The notes below the pieces were generated by a model. It was given only the letters and a program-made list of their open reading frames with translations, made no database searches and had not been told where the DNA came from. Shown here piece by piece: positions 45,099 to 54,320 of a DNA stretch of 64,000 nt. The stretch covers positions 1 to 64,000 of the forward strand of contig JAGYIT010000012.1 in NCBI GenBank assembly GCA_018402445.1, read 5' to 3'. Both the position numbers and the translations under genes were made by a program. Each line of letters opens with the position of its first letter. Within the stretch, counting starts at the first letter, position 1. This DNA comes from Akkermansiaceae bacterium. Lineage in GTDB: Bacteria; Verrucomicrobiota; Verrucomicrobiia; Verrucomicrobiales; Akkermansiaceae.

Positions 45099-46613
45099 AT
45101 GAACCCGACCAGAAGACACTTCATCACTGGCGCTGCGGCGGCATCGGTGCCGCTCATCGTTGCGCCCTCGGTATTCGGTCGTGGCAGCACTACCGCGCAG
45201 GACGCTGCCTATGAGGTCGTCGTTTATGGTGGATCCCCGAGCGGCTTGTCGGCGGCGGTTCAGGCGGCCCGGCTCGGCTCGCAGGTGGTCGTGATCGAGC
45301 CCTATCTCCACATCGGCGGAATGATGGCTGCGGGGCTGACCAGGACCGATTTGGGAGATGAGGAGACCACCGGGGGGCTGTGCCGGGAGTTTTTCGCACG
45401 GGTGGCGAAATACTACGAGACCCATGGCGTCAGGCGCGAACGTTACTACGACTTTGAACCTCACGTGGCGGGTATTGTCTGGCGGGAGATGCTCGAGGAA
45501 ACCGGCAGAATCGTCGTCATCGAGCACACCCGTCTGACCAGATTGGAAAAGGACGGTGCCACGCTGAAGGCCATCTGGGTCCGACAACCGGATGGCGGCA
45601 CTCGGCGGATCGCGGGAAAGGTGTTCGTCGATGCAACCTACGAGGGGGACCTCGCGGCGATGGCAGGGGCACCCTACAGGTTGGGCCGGGAGGAGAAGTC
45701 GGAGTTCCGGGAGCCCCATGGCCAGGACAAGCCCGACCGGTTGCTTCAAGCCTATTGCTTCCGCCTCACCGTCACTGACGATCCAGGGAACCGTGTGACG
45801 ATCCGCAAGCCGGTGCGCTACCATCCGGAGGAGTTCGAACTGCTGGCAAGATACGTGAACGAAAAAGACATAACGCGCTTCGTCCCCGATTGCCTGTATG
45901 CACGGGAGAAGACGCGGGGCAAGGCGGATGGCAATGCCCAGTGGCGCTGCTGGGTTTCGACCGACTGGGCGAGCTTCCACCATGACTACCCGGAGGGGAC
46001 GTGGGAGCGACGGCAGGAGATTTATGAGGAATACAAAAGGCGCACACTGGGCTGGTTCTATTTCCTCCAGCATGACCCGTCCGTACCCGAGGTGCTGCGC
46101 GAGGACGCGTTGCGCTGGGGGTTGCCCAAGGATGAATACCGGGAGACCGAGCACATCCCGTTCATGCCCTACGTCCGCGAAGCGCGCCGCATCATGGGCG
46201 ACCATCTGTTCACCGAGCTCGATGCCACAAGGGACACGATCAAACCGGACAGTATCGGCTGCGGTGGCTACCCGATCGACAGCCACCATGTGACCGACTA
46301 TCACCCGGGCATTCTCCATCTCAAGCGTCCGCCGGGAAACGTCCAGATCCCGGTGCGCAAGGGTTACCAGATTCCCTACCGGATCCTGCTGCCGCGCAAA
46401 CTCGACAATGTCTTGGTCAGCCTATGCGTCTCTTCCACACACCTCGGCTACTGCACGCTGCGGATGGAGCCGGAATACATCAAAATGGGCCAGGCCGCAG
46501 GTGTCGCCGCCTACCTTTCCCATGCCGGCAACACCACTACCCGAAGGATCGATGTCCTCCGGCTGCAGGACACCCTGCGAAAGGCCGGTGCGATCCTCAA
46601 CACCCGGCAATGA
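45099..46613 (+). CDS. Tat-exported FAD-dependent oxidoreductase
   Basis: A 504-residue flavoprotein of the FAD_oxidored type. TRRHFITGAAAASVPLIVAP is a Tat signal with twin arginines at residues 5-6. EVVVYGGSPSGLSAAVQAAR is the dinucleotide-binding motif and VVVIEPYLHIGGMMAAG the family signature. The C-terminal part has CVSSTHLGYCTLRMEPEYIK, then the final FAD-contact region. The substrate is unknown; relatives in glycan loci are suspected of oxidising sugars or polyols. It follows DUF6288 by 66 bp on the same strand, probably the last gene of that operon. Confidence 0.88.
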   Translation: MNPTRRHFITGAAAASVPLIVAPSVFGRGSTTAQDAAYEVVVYGGSPSGLSAAVQAARLGSQVVVIEPYLHIGGMMAAGLTRTDLGDEETTGGLCREFFARVAKYYETHGVRRERYYDFEPHVAGIVWREMLEETGRIVVIEHTRLTRLEKDGATLKAIWVRQPDGGTRRIAGKVFVDATYEGDLAAMAGAPYRLGREEKSEFREPHGQDKPDRLLQAYCFRLTVTDDPGNRVTIRKPVRYHPEEFELLARYVNEKDITRFVPDCLYAREKTRGKADGNAQWRCWVSTDWASFHHDYPEGTWERRQEIYEEYKRRTLGWFYFLQHDPSVPEVLREDALRWGLPKDEYRETEHIPFMPYVREARRIMGDHLFTELDATRDTIKPDSIGCGGYPIDSHHVTDYHPGILHLKRPPGNVQIPVRKGYQIPYRILLPRKLDNVLVSLCVSSTHLGYCTLRMEPEYIKMGQAAGVAAYLSHAGNTTTRRIDVLRLQDTLRKAGAILNTRQ

Positions 46614-46692
46614 AAGCCATCACCACAAACCGAAGACGAATCTGCGCTCTCGCCCAAGATGCGCCCAACACGATTTCCTCATTCCCAAACAA

Positions 46693-46821
46693 CCCCGATT
46701 TCCCCGCCCTCCAATCTTCGCCGCCTACTTCGCTGAAGCTACGAAGGCCAAGAAGGCTACGACAGGCAAGCCGGTCCGACCCAATGGCTCTTTCAGGGGC
46801 CTCCCGCAGAAAGCAAATTCC
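46693..46821. repeat. Mosaic of dispersed intergenic repeats
   Basis: CCCCGATTTCCCCGCCCTCC at 46693 resembles the start of the 81-bp repeat, and AAAGCAAATTCCT at 46811-46823 resembles its end. Between them 46716-46768 (TTCGCTGAAGCTACGAAGGC and neighbours) closely matches 2050-2105. The region seems to be assembled from dispersed repeat pieces and has no gene. Confidence 0.5.
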
Positions 46822-46827
46822 TGCAGC

Positions 46828-47087
46828 CCGAACAGCGCGAAGGTCGGGGTCATCCGCCCGTTGAACCATTCAAGCAGCTCCCGGGAGCCGGCCCCCACTA
46901 CCCACGCGTCGGCTTCCGTGCCCTCGTCAAAGCGGGCGATCCGCCTTAGATCCATGCCATCCCCAGCTCCCGCACCAGCTGGTTGATCCCTGGCATGGTC
47001 CCGCCGACCGCGCCGATGGCGATCTGGCCGCGCAGGTGATCCGCAAGCTGCTGCACGGCGGATTTCGGGGTCGGTTCTTTCGGATTG
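46828..47087 (-). pseudogene. Internally deleted GntR/LacI-type regulator
   Basis: The minus strand encodes TPKSAVQQLADHLRGQIAIG and GGTMPGINQLVRELGM, matching the first ~40 residues of the regulator at 37396-38472. It then jumps, out of frame, to MDLRRIARFDEGTEADAWVV and GSRELLEWFNGRMTPTFALF, which correspond to residues ~125-175 of the intact protein. About 80 codons between two LGM-encoding sites are missing, the start codon is lost and the rest of the sensor is absent. It lies at the edge of the second SASA/DUF6288 locus. Confidence 0.85.
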
Positions 47088-47290
47088 ATATTTCAGGGAT
47101 TGAAAGCTGCTGAATCCAACCCCTGACGTTGCTGCGATGGAGCGGCGGGATTGTGTCAGCCCTGCCTTGTGGGATTATGCTTGGCATGGCGGATGAAATC
47201 CGCCGCCACGTTCAGAGATCGAAGAAGCGCTTTGCTTTTTCAAAGAAACCGTTTTGGACGGGTGAGTTGTGCCGGTTGCTCAGGAGCGAC

Positions 47291-47320
47291 TTGTCCTTTG
47301 TCCGTTGTCTTGGACAACGG
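47291..47320. repeat. 30-bp dispersed repeat, copy 1
   Basis: TTGTCCTTTGTCCGTTGTCT followed by TGGACAACGG; it matches 55538-55567 at 27 of 30 positions. Both copies lie close to gene ends. Confidence 0.6.
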
Positions 47321-47342
47321 CCACCGGACACCGGACACCGGA

Positions 47343-50300
47343 TCATGGTTTCTTCCCGGTGAGTTCGGCCAACCGCTTGGTGACCTCGGCGGGACTCACG
47401 CGATACGTCCCGCCAAACACGGTGTCTTTTTCTTCTTTCGGCGCTTCCTTCAGCCACGCCTGCATGGCGGTGGATGCCTCGGCCGCCGCCTTCGGTGAGG
47501 ACACGGCGAGTGGTGTCACGACTTTCTGCAGTTGGTCGCGGATCCCGGTGTACCATACGAAGTTCGCGGCGGTCGAATAGGTCTTGCACAGCCCGCGCGC
47601 GAGCACGTGGGTGTCGGTGCCCGGTGCGGCGAGCTGGGCCTGCGCCAGTTCCGTGGCGGTCCCGATCGCGCGGAACATGAAGGTGCCCCGCTTGCGGTAG
47701 GCGACCGTGTCGAAGAACCCGCCCAGCGAGGCCGTGACCTGGCTGCTCTCGGGGTGGTCTTTGAATAGCTTGGCCGTCTCCCAGATCAGCAGCCAATGCG
47801 TCGCGGTATTGCTCTCGAAATGCTTGGCGGCCGCAGCGGCAACCGCCAGCCGGTCGGCGGGTTCGGTGAGTCTTGCGGTGTCGGCAAACTTGCCGGACCG
47901 ATCCAAGGGTGCGCGGCCGATGTTGCGGTCGCTTGGCCACACCAGCGACAGCGCGACGAGGCGTTCGGACGGATCCTTGCTGGCAGCCATGCGTAGCGCC
48001 TCGGTGCGCAATGCGGCGGACTCGCCGCGGGTCTTCTTGAGCGTCGCCGACCAGGCCCGCAACTCGGCCAGGGGTTCCGGGCGGGCCGGTATGCCCTCAC
48101 CGTTCGCCATGCCCGCTACGGCCTTGTCGATGGCCGCGGCGGAGACCGGCCCGAGCCGATAGATCAGCCGCCGCAGATGGAGGTTGGGGTGTGTCCACGC
48201 CGGATGATCCATGTCGGGCACCTTGGCAAAGCACCGGCAGAGCCCTGACACAAGCTGGGGTGTCCGCTCCACCTGGTCATCAAACTGGAGGTCGATCACA
48301 TCCAAGCCGTTAGACATCATCCCGTTGGAGAACATGCCCCGCGTGTCGGGCGACGTCTCGTCGAGCACGGCGGCGATCTCGGGGAGTGAGCCGCGGGCAT
48401 CCGGCGTCTTCGCCACACTGGACACTCCCTGCATCGCAGCGCCGAGCACGCGGATATCGTTGTTGCCAAGCTTGGCGGCAATCACGGTCCGCAGGACCGG
48501 CACCATCAGTTCCGGCTGTGCCTTGAGTCGCGCCACGGCGGTATTGACCGCGGCCTCGCGGGCTTTGATGTCTTCCAAGCGGGCGATGCTCGTCAGGAGC
48601 TTCGACAAGTCTTCGCCGCTTGCCATGGGGCTGGCTGCCCGCGCCAATGCCACGCCTACCGCCGGGTCTTCCGTCGCGATGCGCGACGCCGCCAGCTTGG
48701 CCAACTCCTGCTGCGTGGCGGCATCGAGCAGTTCCCGCGTGTTCATCTCGGCGATGGCATCCCACGCGCCGACACGGATACCGGTATGCGTATCGGCAAC
48801 GAGCTGTTTGACCAGACGGATTGCTTCGTCGCCGCCACCGGCCAGGGCCTGGAATGCCGTCTGGGCGCCCATCCAGTCCGGATAGGCAAGGTAGCGCGCG
48901 ATCTCCTTCGGGCTTTTGCCCTCGAAGAACCAGGCCACGCCCTGGCGGTGCTGCTCCCATGTCCCAGACCAGCCATTCCGCCGGTTGTTGCCGTAATCCG
49001 CTTTATGCAGCACTGCCTCCGTACCTTTGCCCCGGGCCGGCGCAAAGGCCGTCTCAAGCGTGGTCGGTTTGTCGATGACCGCACCCTTCAGGGCCAACCT
49101 GTTCTCGCCTTTCCGCAGCAGGCTCGTGGCCTTCCTGCCCAGTTGCAGCGTCTGCAGCTCTTGCCGGTAGTTAGCGACCTTCGGAAAGGTGGCCACACAA
49201 CTGCCATTGAGCCACAACTCCCCTGCCATTTGAGCGGGTACAGTGACCCTGTATTGCTCATAGAATTTCGGGTCATTCTCACACGTGAATACGGCTTCCG
49301 CCATTTCCGTTGCGGATTTGACCTGCGGCACGGTGAAATTCGACACATCCCATGCCAACTCTTTCGGTGCCGGCGCCACAGGCTGTGGCTTTTGCGCAAC
49401 GCTCTCCGGCGGCAGTGTTGAGGCGGCCGGCAGCGACGCCACGGGGAAGAGCGGCTTGGTGCCCTTGGCCGCACCGGCGATGCGCAGGCGTTTGTTCGCC
49501 ATCGCAAACGTCATGCCCACGGCAGCCGTGTTGCGACCGTAGCGGTTCTGGGCGAGGTTCCTGAGCGAACCGTCGCGCTGGCGGGACAGCTCGTAGAACC
49601 ACAGCATGTTGTTGGCGTACATCTTGTATTCCGCCTCGGGTGCCAGAAACGCCCCGACGCTCGACCAAGCGATCGCGAAGATGCGTTCGGCGTGTCCGGC
49701 CAAGCGCGAGCGATACAGATAACAGGTGTGACGGGCGTCACGGGTCGCGACGGCCTCTTCACCGAGCAGGTGGAACAGCACCGCGCGGGTGCAGATTTGG
49801 CCGTTTTCGTACATGTTGCCCACTGTGTTGTATCGCGCCACGCCCGGCGCGTGGTCGCCGTAGGCGCCGTAGGAAGCGATGAACCGGCCGGAAAGCTTCA
49901 CTGCCCGGGCCATGACCTTGGAATCCACCTCCACGCCGCATTCCCCGGCGAGGATCAATCCGATGAGGCAGGTCTGCCCCACGTTGTTCATGATGCCATA
50001 CCCGCCCGGCACTCCGTGACCCCAGCCACCGCAGAGCACCTGGTTCTTCTCCAGCGCGCGGACATGTCCGCAGATGGCCGGCAGCACCTCCTGGTCGCCG
50101 GTGAGCAGGTGGTATTCGCACAACGAGATCAGCTTGTAGCCCGCGCCCCAGTTGCTGCCCACGGTCTCGGCCGTGGATGCTTTGCGCAGGCGATCCCGAA
50201 CGAGGGCGATTGCCTGTTCATCGCCGCAGGCCATGAGGAACAGATCCATCCAGAACGTGTCGTCCCCCTCCTTCATCACGTGGGCCACGGCGTCGGCGGC

Positions 50301-50972
50301 GATTTGCCGGGCGCGTTCGCCAGCGTAGGGATCCGCTTCATCGTAAGGGGTGGCGACCGGCAGCGTGATCGTCACATCGACCATCGCGCCGTCCCGGCCG
50401 ACATGCAGCGTCAGTTTGCCGCCGTGCGCCTCGGTCTGAGCTGCGGCGATTGCATAGCCCATCGGCACGCGCGGATCCTCCCACTCCGGAATAACCCGTC
50501 CGTTCACGGCGAAAATGACATCATCGACCGCCAGCCCGCCGGCCGCGGCAGGAGTGTCCGGAGTGACGGCGGTCACCGTCAATTCCGGGCGCCCATCCAC
50601 GTCGATGACCTCGGCCCCGAGGATACCCAAAGGGAATGTCGTCGCGCGCGGGCGGCCGATCAACGAGACCTTTCCATACTTGGCTGCCAGCGCGTCGCGA
50701 TCCGCCTTGGAGAGTGATGCGGGTGGCTGGGAGTAGTAGGCGCGCCAATCACGCTGCGTCGCCGCAAACTCGGCGGGCGTGGCGGTTTTGCCGAGCGTGC
50801 TTGATTCAAACACGTCGAACACAGCGGCTTGGGTGTTGCGAACGGCAGCGAGCGTTTCCTTCACCTCCGGGGCGAGGGTGGGCCCGGCACCGTGGCAGGG
50901 AGTCATCGCGGCCAGCAACGCCGTGGTCAGGCAAAGTCCGATTCGGTTTGTTTTACGTGGGAGGTTTGTCAT
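47343..50972 (-). CDS. Secreted PDZ-DUF6288 protein, copy 2 (large)
   Basis: A 1209-residue exported paralogue of the protein at 42543. ATG 50972 opens a signal peptide (IGLCLTTALLAAMTPCHGA); more upstream in-frame codons precede it but would mask the signal. The PDZ-like region (ELTVTAVTPDTPAAAGGLAV) is near residue 130, followed by the DUF6288 core (WGAGYKLISLCEYHLLTGDQ, CGGWGHGVPGGYGIMNNVGQ, NNMLWFYELSRQRDGSLRNL). Residues from about 560 on form an added beta module followed by a long HEAT-like alpha region, making it about 380 residues longer than copy 1. It is followed upstream on the same strand by a SASA gene, repeating the esterase/DUF6288 pairing. Confidence 0.8.
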   Translation of the reverse strand: MTNLPRKTNRIGLCLTTALLAAMTPCHGAGPTLAPEVKETLAAVRNTQAAVFDVFESSTLGKTATPAEFAATQRDWRAYYSQPPASLSKADRDALAAKYGKVSLIGRPRATTFPLGILGAEVIDVDGRPELTVTAVTPDTPAAAGGLAVDDVIFAVNGRVIPEWEDPRVPMGYAIAAAQTEAHGGKLTLHVGRDGAMVDVTITLPVATPYDEADPYAGERARQIAADAVAHVMKEGDDTFWMDLFLMACGDEQAIALVRDRLRKASTAETVGSNWGAGYKLISLCEYHLLTGDQEVLPAICGHVRALEKNQVLCGGWGHGVPGGYGIMNNVGQTCLIGLILAGECGVEVDSKVMARAVKLSGRFIASYGAYGDHAPGVARYNTVGNMYENGQICTRAVLFHLLGEEAVATRDARHTCYLYRSRLAGHAERIFAIAWSSVGAFLAPEAEYKMYANNMLWFYELSRQRDGSLRNLAQNRYGRNTAAVGMTFAMANKRLRIAGAAKGTKPLFPVASLPAASTLPPESVAQKPQPVAPAPKELAWDVSNFTVPQVKSATEMAEAVFTCENDPKFYEQYRVTVPAQMAGELWLNGSCVATFPKVANYRQELQTLQLGRKATSLLRKGENRLALKGAVIDKPTTLETAFAPARGKGTEAVLHKADYGNNRRNGWSGTWEQHRQGVAWFFEGKSPKEIARYLAYPDWMGAQTAFQALAGGGDEAIRLVKQLVADTHTGIRVGAWDAIAEMNTRELLDAATQQELAKLAASRIATEDPAVGVALARAASPMASGEDLSKLLTSIARLEDIKAREAAVNTAVARLKAQPELMVPVLRTVIAAKLGNNDIRVLGAAMQGVSSVAKTPDARGSLPEIAAVLDETSPDTRGMFSNGMMSNGLDVIDLQFDDQVERTPQLVSGLCRCFAKVPDMDHPAWTHPNLHLRRLIYRLGPVSAAAIDKAVAGMANGEGIPARPEPLAELRAWSATLKKTRGESAALRTEALRMAASKDPSERLVALSLVWPSDRNIGRAPLDRSGKFADTARLTEPADRLAVAAAAAKHFESNTATHWLLIWETAKLFKDHPESSQVTASLGGFFDTVAYRKRGTFMFRAIGTATELAQAQLAAPGTDTHVLARGLCKTYSTAANFVWYTGIRDQLQKVVTPLAVSSPKAAAEASTAMQAWLKEAPKEEKDTVFGGTYRVSPAEVTKRLAELTGKKP

Positions 50973-51198
50973 TGGCGGTAATTTTCTTGTGTGGATGTTT
51001 TCAAACTTGCCCCAGTGAACTCCACTTTTTCCCGCTGGCTGCGCTTTTTGAATCCGCCGCCGCCCCGACTCCCGTCGAGGGGTTTTCGACACCACGTCCC
51101 AGGCTTGCTGGAAAGGTTCGGTATGCTACTGGTGGGAAGTTCTTCAAGGTCCGGCGGAAGGAGCCATGTCGGCTGGGGTTGGAGGGGGGCCGCCCCCA

Positions 51199-52695
51199 CT
51201 ACTGCTTCGGGATCATCCCGGCCATGGCCGTGGCGAAGGCGTCGCCGAGGCGCACGAAGAACTTGCCGCTGCCCAGATAGTGGTAGGGACGGTCGCTGCC
51301 GCAGCGTCCCCATTGATCCTTGACCGAGTCCCACTGCGGGGTGCGCCAGGCCGTGTAAATCGGGTAAATCTCCTGCGTGTAGTGGAGGTAGGACTCGACG
51401 GCGGCAACGTTCCCCTTGAATTCCGGCAGAGCCGCCGCAGCCCGCTGCGCGGCGGAGACGGGATTGGCGTCTACCCCGGCCTTGGTGCGGCTCGTGCCGA
51501 GCACGCCAATGACAAACGGCATGGCCGGGGTCTTGAAGGTCTTGCGGACGTCTTCGATGAACAGCTTCATGTTGCCCGTGTAGTTGCCATGGAATTCATC
51601 GCTGAACTGATCATTGTAGCCCTGGAACCAGACAAAGCCGGCCACTTCACAACCTGCGTCCGAATCATACTGCGGATGGAATTTGCCGGGATCGGCCAGC
51701 ACCTTCTCGACGGCTTCCACCATGTTTCGCCAGCAGTATCCGGCGTCGTCCATGCTGAACGGCTTGGGCTGGCGCGGCTGGGCTGGCGGATTGGGTTTGC
51801 GAAGCTTCTTCTTGGTCTTCTCATCGGCTGTCTTCATCTGCTCCTCGTAGGCCGCCAGGTCTGCTTTGTACTTCTCCTGAGCCTGCGGAAAGTACTTCAC
51901 GGCTTCCTCATAACGCTTCTGCGCCTCTTCCGCCCCGGCTTTGGCATCGGCATAGGCCCGGGTGGTCTTGAAGTCCGGGGCTGACGGTGGCCGGAAGTCG
52001 TAGGCGAGCGATTTGCCACCCCACGAAACCTTGACGATCAGGATCGGCGCATCCACCAGTTGCTCCATACTCATGGCAAATCCATATTCAGGGCCGGATT
52101 TGCCTTTGTGGGCTCCAAATCCCGGACTGGCAGGCCCCGCCTTGGCTCCGCCTTCGCATTCGCCGAAGGCCGCGATGTAGGCGCGTTTGCCAGTGGCAAA
52201 GGGGATGGTCTTGGCCAGCTCGGCCAGTTTTGCATCCCGGTCACCGCGCGATAGGGATGTGTCGGCATTGATCGCCTCCTGCTTCTTGAAATAGTCATCC
52301 ATCATTCCGGCGGTAACACCGGGTATGAGAAGATCCGACAGGCGTTTGACATCCGACTTTTCCGCTTCGAGCAGATGCTTCATCGAGGCCAGGATTTCGT
52401 TGGCCTTTTCCTCGTAACGGGCCTCTTTCTGAGCCGCGTCCAGACCCATCTTTTTTTCCCGCAGTTCAACATCAACCTCGTGTTTGGCCATAGGCATCAG
52501 AGACCCGCCCGTCGGGACATAGGGCCCTGTCCTCAAGTAGGGAATGGTGTGATTGTTGGCATGCCCCACCATGTTGGACTGGCCCGCCAGGATGAAGACC
52601 TTCAGTTTCCCGGGTGCGGACTCCGCGGGCTGCACACCGGCACAGCATGCGAGCAGTGCGCTCGCGATTGCTTTTGTGACTCTTGTTTTGTTCAT
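51199..52695 (-). CDS. Secreted SASA-domain carbohydrate esterase with helical insert
   Basis: A 498-residue exported SGNH hydrolase. The signal peptide covers residues ~1-27. VFILAGQSNMVGHANNHT near residue 33 contains the catalytic serine. Unlike the copy at 41377, a charged helical insert of about 100 residues follows (EVDVELREKKMGLDAAQKEA and EILASMKHLLEAEKSDVKRL), probably a coiled coil. The core resumes with PILIVKVSWGGKSLAYDFRP. A second helical insert rich in Lys and Glu (residues ~265-320) precedes VAGFVWFQGYNDQF. The C-terminal GSDRPYHYLGSGKFFVRLGD carries the probable catalytic histidine. It is upstream of DUF6288 copy 2 on the same strand, with 226 bp between them that hold no gene. 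Confidence 0.85.
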   Translation of the reverse strand: MNKTRVTKAIASALLACCAGVQPAESAPGKLKVFILAGQSNMVGHANNHTIPYLRTGPYVPTGGSLMPMAKHEVDVELREKKMGLDAAQKEARYEEKANEILASMKHLLEAEKSDVKRLSDLLIPGVTAGMMDDYFKKQEAINADTSLSRGDRDAKLAELAKTIPFATGKRAYIAAFGECEGGAKAGPASPGFGAHKGKSGPEYGFAMSMEQLVDAPILIVKVSWGGKSLAYDFRPPSAPDFKTTRAYADAKAGAEEAQKRYEEAVKYFPQAQEKYKADLAAYEEQMKTADEKTKKKLRKPNPPAQPRQPKPFSMDDAGYCWRNMVEAVEKVLADPGKFHPQYDSDAGCEVAGFVWFQGYNDQFSDEFHGNYTGNMKLFIEDVRKTFKTPAMPFVIGVLGTSRTKAGVDANPVSAAQRAAAALPEFKGNVAAVESYLHYTQEIYPIYTAWRTPQWDSVKDQWGRCGSDRPYHYLGSGKFFVRLGDAFATAMAGMIPKQ

Positions 52696-52896
52696 TTTTC
52701 TGTTGTTGGTGTTAGGCTCCTGGACTTATGCGCCAGGTGTCGTTCCTTCCTGGTGTTGAACCAAGCCGCTGCGCGGCGGAGTAAGGGCGGACCAGAGGTG
52801 GTGGGTACGACCGGGGTGGTGGCGGTTGTGAAGTAATGAACGCGACAACAGTATTTTTTAATGGCTGGGCACGGGTGTCCGGGCGCGGTTTTAGGT

Positions 52897-53565
52897 TTAC
52901 CGCCGACGCCGCAGGAGCCCCACCAACAGGGCGGAGGCGACCAACAGAGCGCTGGACGGCTCGGGGATCGCACTGAAACGGATCTCAGCCACGCCGATGT
53001 GGTTGCTGTCGGCGTCGGGATCACCGGTTCCATAAACCTGGTGCAGATTCTGTAGGTTGGTGAGCTTGATGTGGGTCACCCCGGTCTGGGTGGCAAAGCC
53101 CAGCGACTGAGTAGAGATTGAAGTGATGGTGCCGGTCCTGGTGTCGGCGAGCTGGAACCCGGTGATGGTGGTGGGATACGTAGACCCATTGTCGGTCGAA
53201 AATTGCATGTCGAACGATCCGAGCGCCCGGTCGTCCCAACTAGTGGAATTGCGTTTATAATTCCAGACGTAGATCTGGGCGACGGTGACGGGGCTGGCGA
53301 AAGTGAGTGTGATCTGCTCAGTGCCGCCTGTGGCTGCATTTTGTGCGGACAGCCAGTAGCGACTTGTGCCGTCGGTTAAATCATGCGTCCAGTTGAGGAC
53401 GTCGGGGGCGGTGGCAGTCAGATCGCTGCCGTTGACGGCTTCGGTCATCGAGCGGCTGCTTAAACTGGTCGTGGAGGATGCGCTGCTTGGCGTGATGATC
53501 GTGGCGGCATGGGTGAGGCCTGCGAATGCGGTGGCGAGGATCGCGCAGAGGGATGTGACTTTCAT
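52897..53565 (-). CDS. PEP-CTERM protein with discoidin-like beta domain
   Basis: A 222-residue exported surface protein. ATG 53565 opens a signal peptide (TSLCAILATAFAGLTHAA). The body looks like a discoidin/F5-8-type galactose-binding domain (GTEQITLTFASPVTVAQIYV, VTHIKLTNLQNLHQVYGTGD, IGVAEIRFS). It ends in a PEP-CTERM signal: AIPEPSSALLVASALLVGLL then RRRR. It heads the minus-strand group with the second SASA/DUF6288 pair, mirroring the LamG PEP-CTERM gene of the first locus. Confidence 0.88.
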   Translation of the reverse strand: MKVTSLCAILATAFAGLTHAATIITPSSASSTTSLSSRSMTEAVNGSDLTATAPDVLNWTHDLTDGTSRYWLSAQNAATGGTEQITLTFASPVTVAQIYVWNYKRNSTSWDDRALGSFDMQFSTDNGSTYPTTITGFQLADTRTGTITSISTQSLGFATQTGVTHIKLTNLQNLHQVYGTGDPDADSNHIGVAEIRFSAIPEPSSALLVASALLVGLLRRRR

Positions 53566-53801
53566 GGTGTGCAAAGTTGGTTTCGGTTCAAGGACATCAC
53601 CTTTTGTCATTTCCGCTCTTTTTTGTAAATGCCCTGATGCGTATTCTAATTAAGATTTTGCGTCAGCTTGGTCTTGCTCAGGGCGACTCCGGATTCCTGC
53701 ACCAGGGAGATACCGGCGGATCATTGGAAATTGAACCACGGATTTCAGGATGATCACGGATAAGAAGGGATTGGGTCTAAGTTCTTTGTCTGTTTCCGTG
53801 G

Positions 53802-54179
53802 TCATGGATTGAGGTAAACCCTCTCCATCTCCGCCCATCCGGTTTGGCCATCCAAGGGCAGTTGCATCGGGTCGCAGATCGCAAGCCATTCCCGGTTGCG
53901 CGGCTCGGCGGCGAGTTTGGCCATGTCGGCATCGTAGTCATCGCCGGTGTATTCGCAGTATCCGAACTCAAACCATCGCCCGCCGATCGGATGGAGGAAG
54001 ATCGAGAAGTTGCGGAGATGGTATTTCTCCAGCAGGTCGCGCACGCCCGGGTGGCCGTCGGCGTGAAGGCGGCGGTATTCCGCGATGCACTCCGGCCGCA
54101 GTCCGATCACGGTGCCGATCCGGCGGACATCGCGGTCATGCGCCTGGTCGTATGAAGGTGGGTTTTCGGGACGGTTCAT
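53802..54179 (-). CDS. L-rhamnose mutarotase-like (RhaM/DUF718) protein
   Basis: A 125-residue protein of the RhaM/DUF718 family, which interconverts the alpha and beta anomers of L-rhamnose. GLRPECIAEYRRLHADGHPG contains the conserved Tyr and His region, NFSIFLHPIGGRWFEFGYCE the beta strands, and WLAICDPMQLP the C-terminal part. ATG 54179 is used; the frame extends upstream into the regulator's intergenic region without family similarity. No signal peptide is present, so it acts in the cytoplasm. Diverges from a XylR-type regulator. No other rhamnose-pathway gene is in the window, so the sugar may differ. The 53611-53801 stretch downstream holds an 'accacggat' type dispersed repeat only. Confidence 0.82.
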   Translation of the reverse strand: MNRPENPPSYDQAHDRDVRRIGTVIGLRPECIAEYRRLHADGHPGVRDLLEKYHLRNFSIFLHPIGGRWFEFGYCEYTGDDYDADMAKLAAEPRNREWLAICDPMQLPLDGQTGWAEMERVYLNP

Positions 54180-54320
54180 CTGGATTCGGAACGGCGGGTT
54201 CGCCGACCATCTCGTGTAGCGGATTCTGCGAAGAACGACAATGCGCTTTCGCGTATCATTTACACAGTTTTGCGCCATTATCGGTTGCGCGAAGCCGAAT
54301 TTCCGGGCAGCTTGCCAGGG

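Noticed and set aside
52810..52850. GAAGTAATGAA as a fourth regulator site
   Set aside because: Only one half-site (GTAAT) is present and no ATTAC partner lies at the required spacing.
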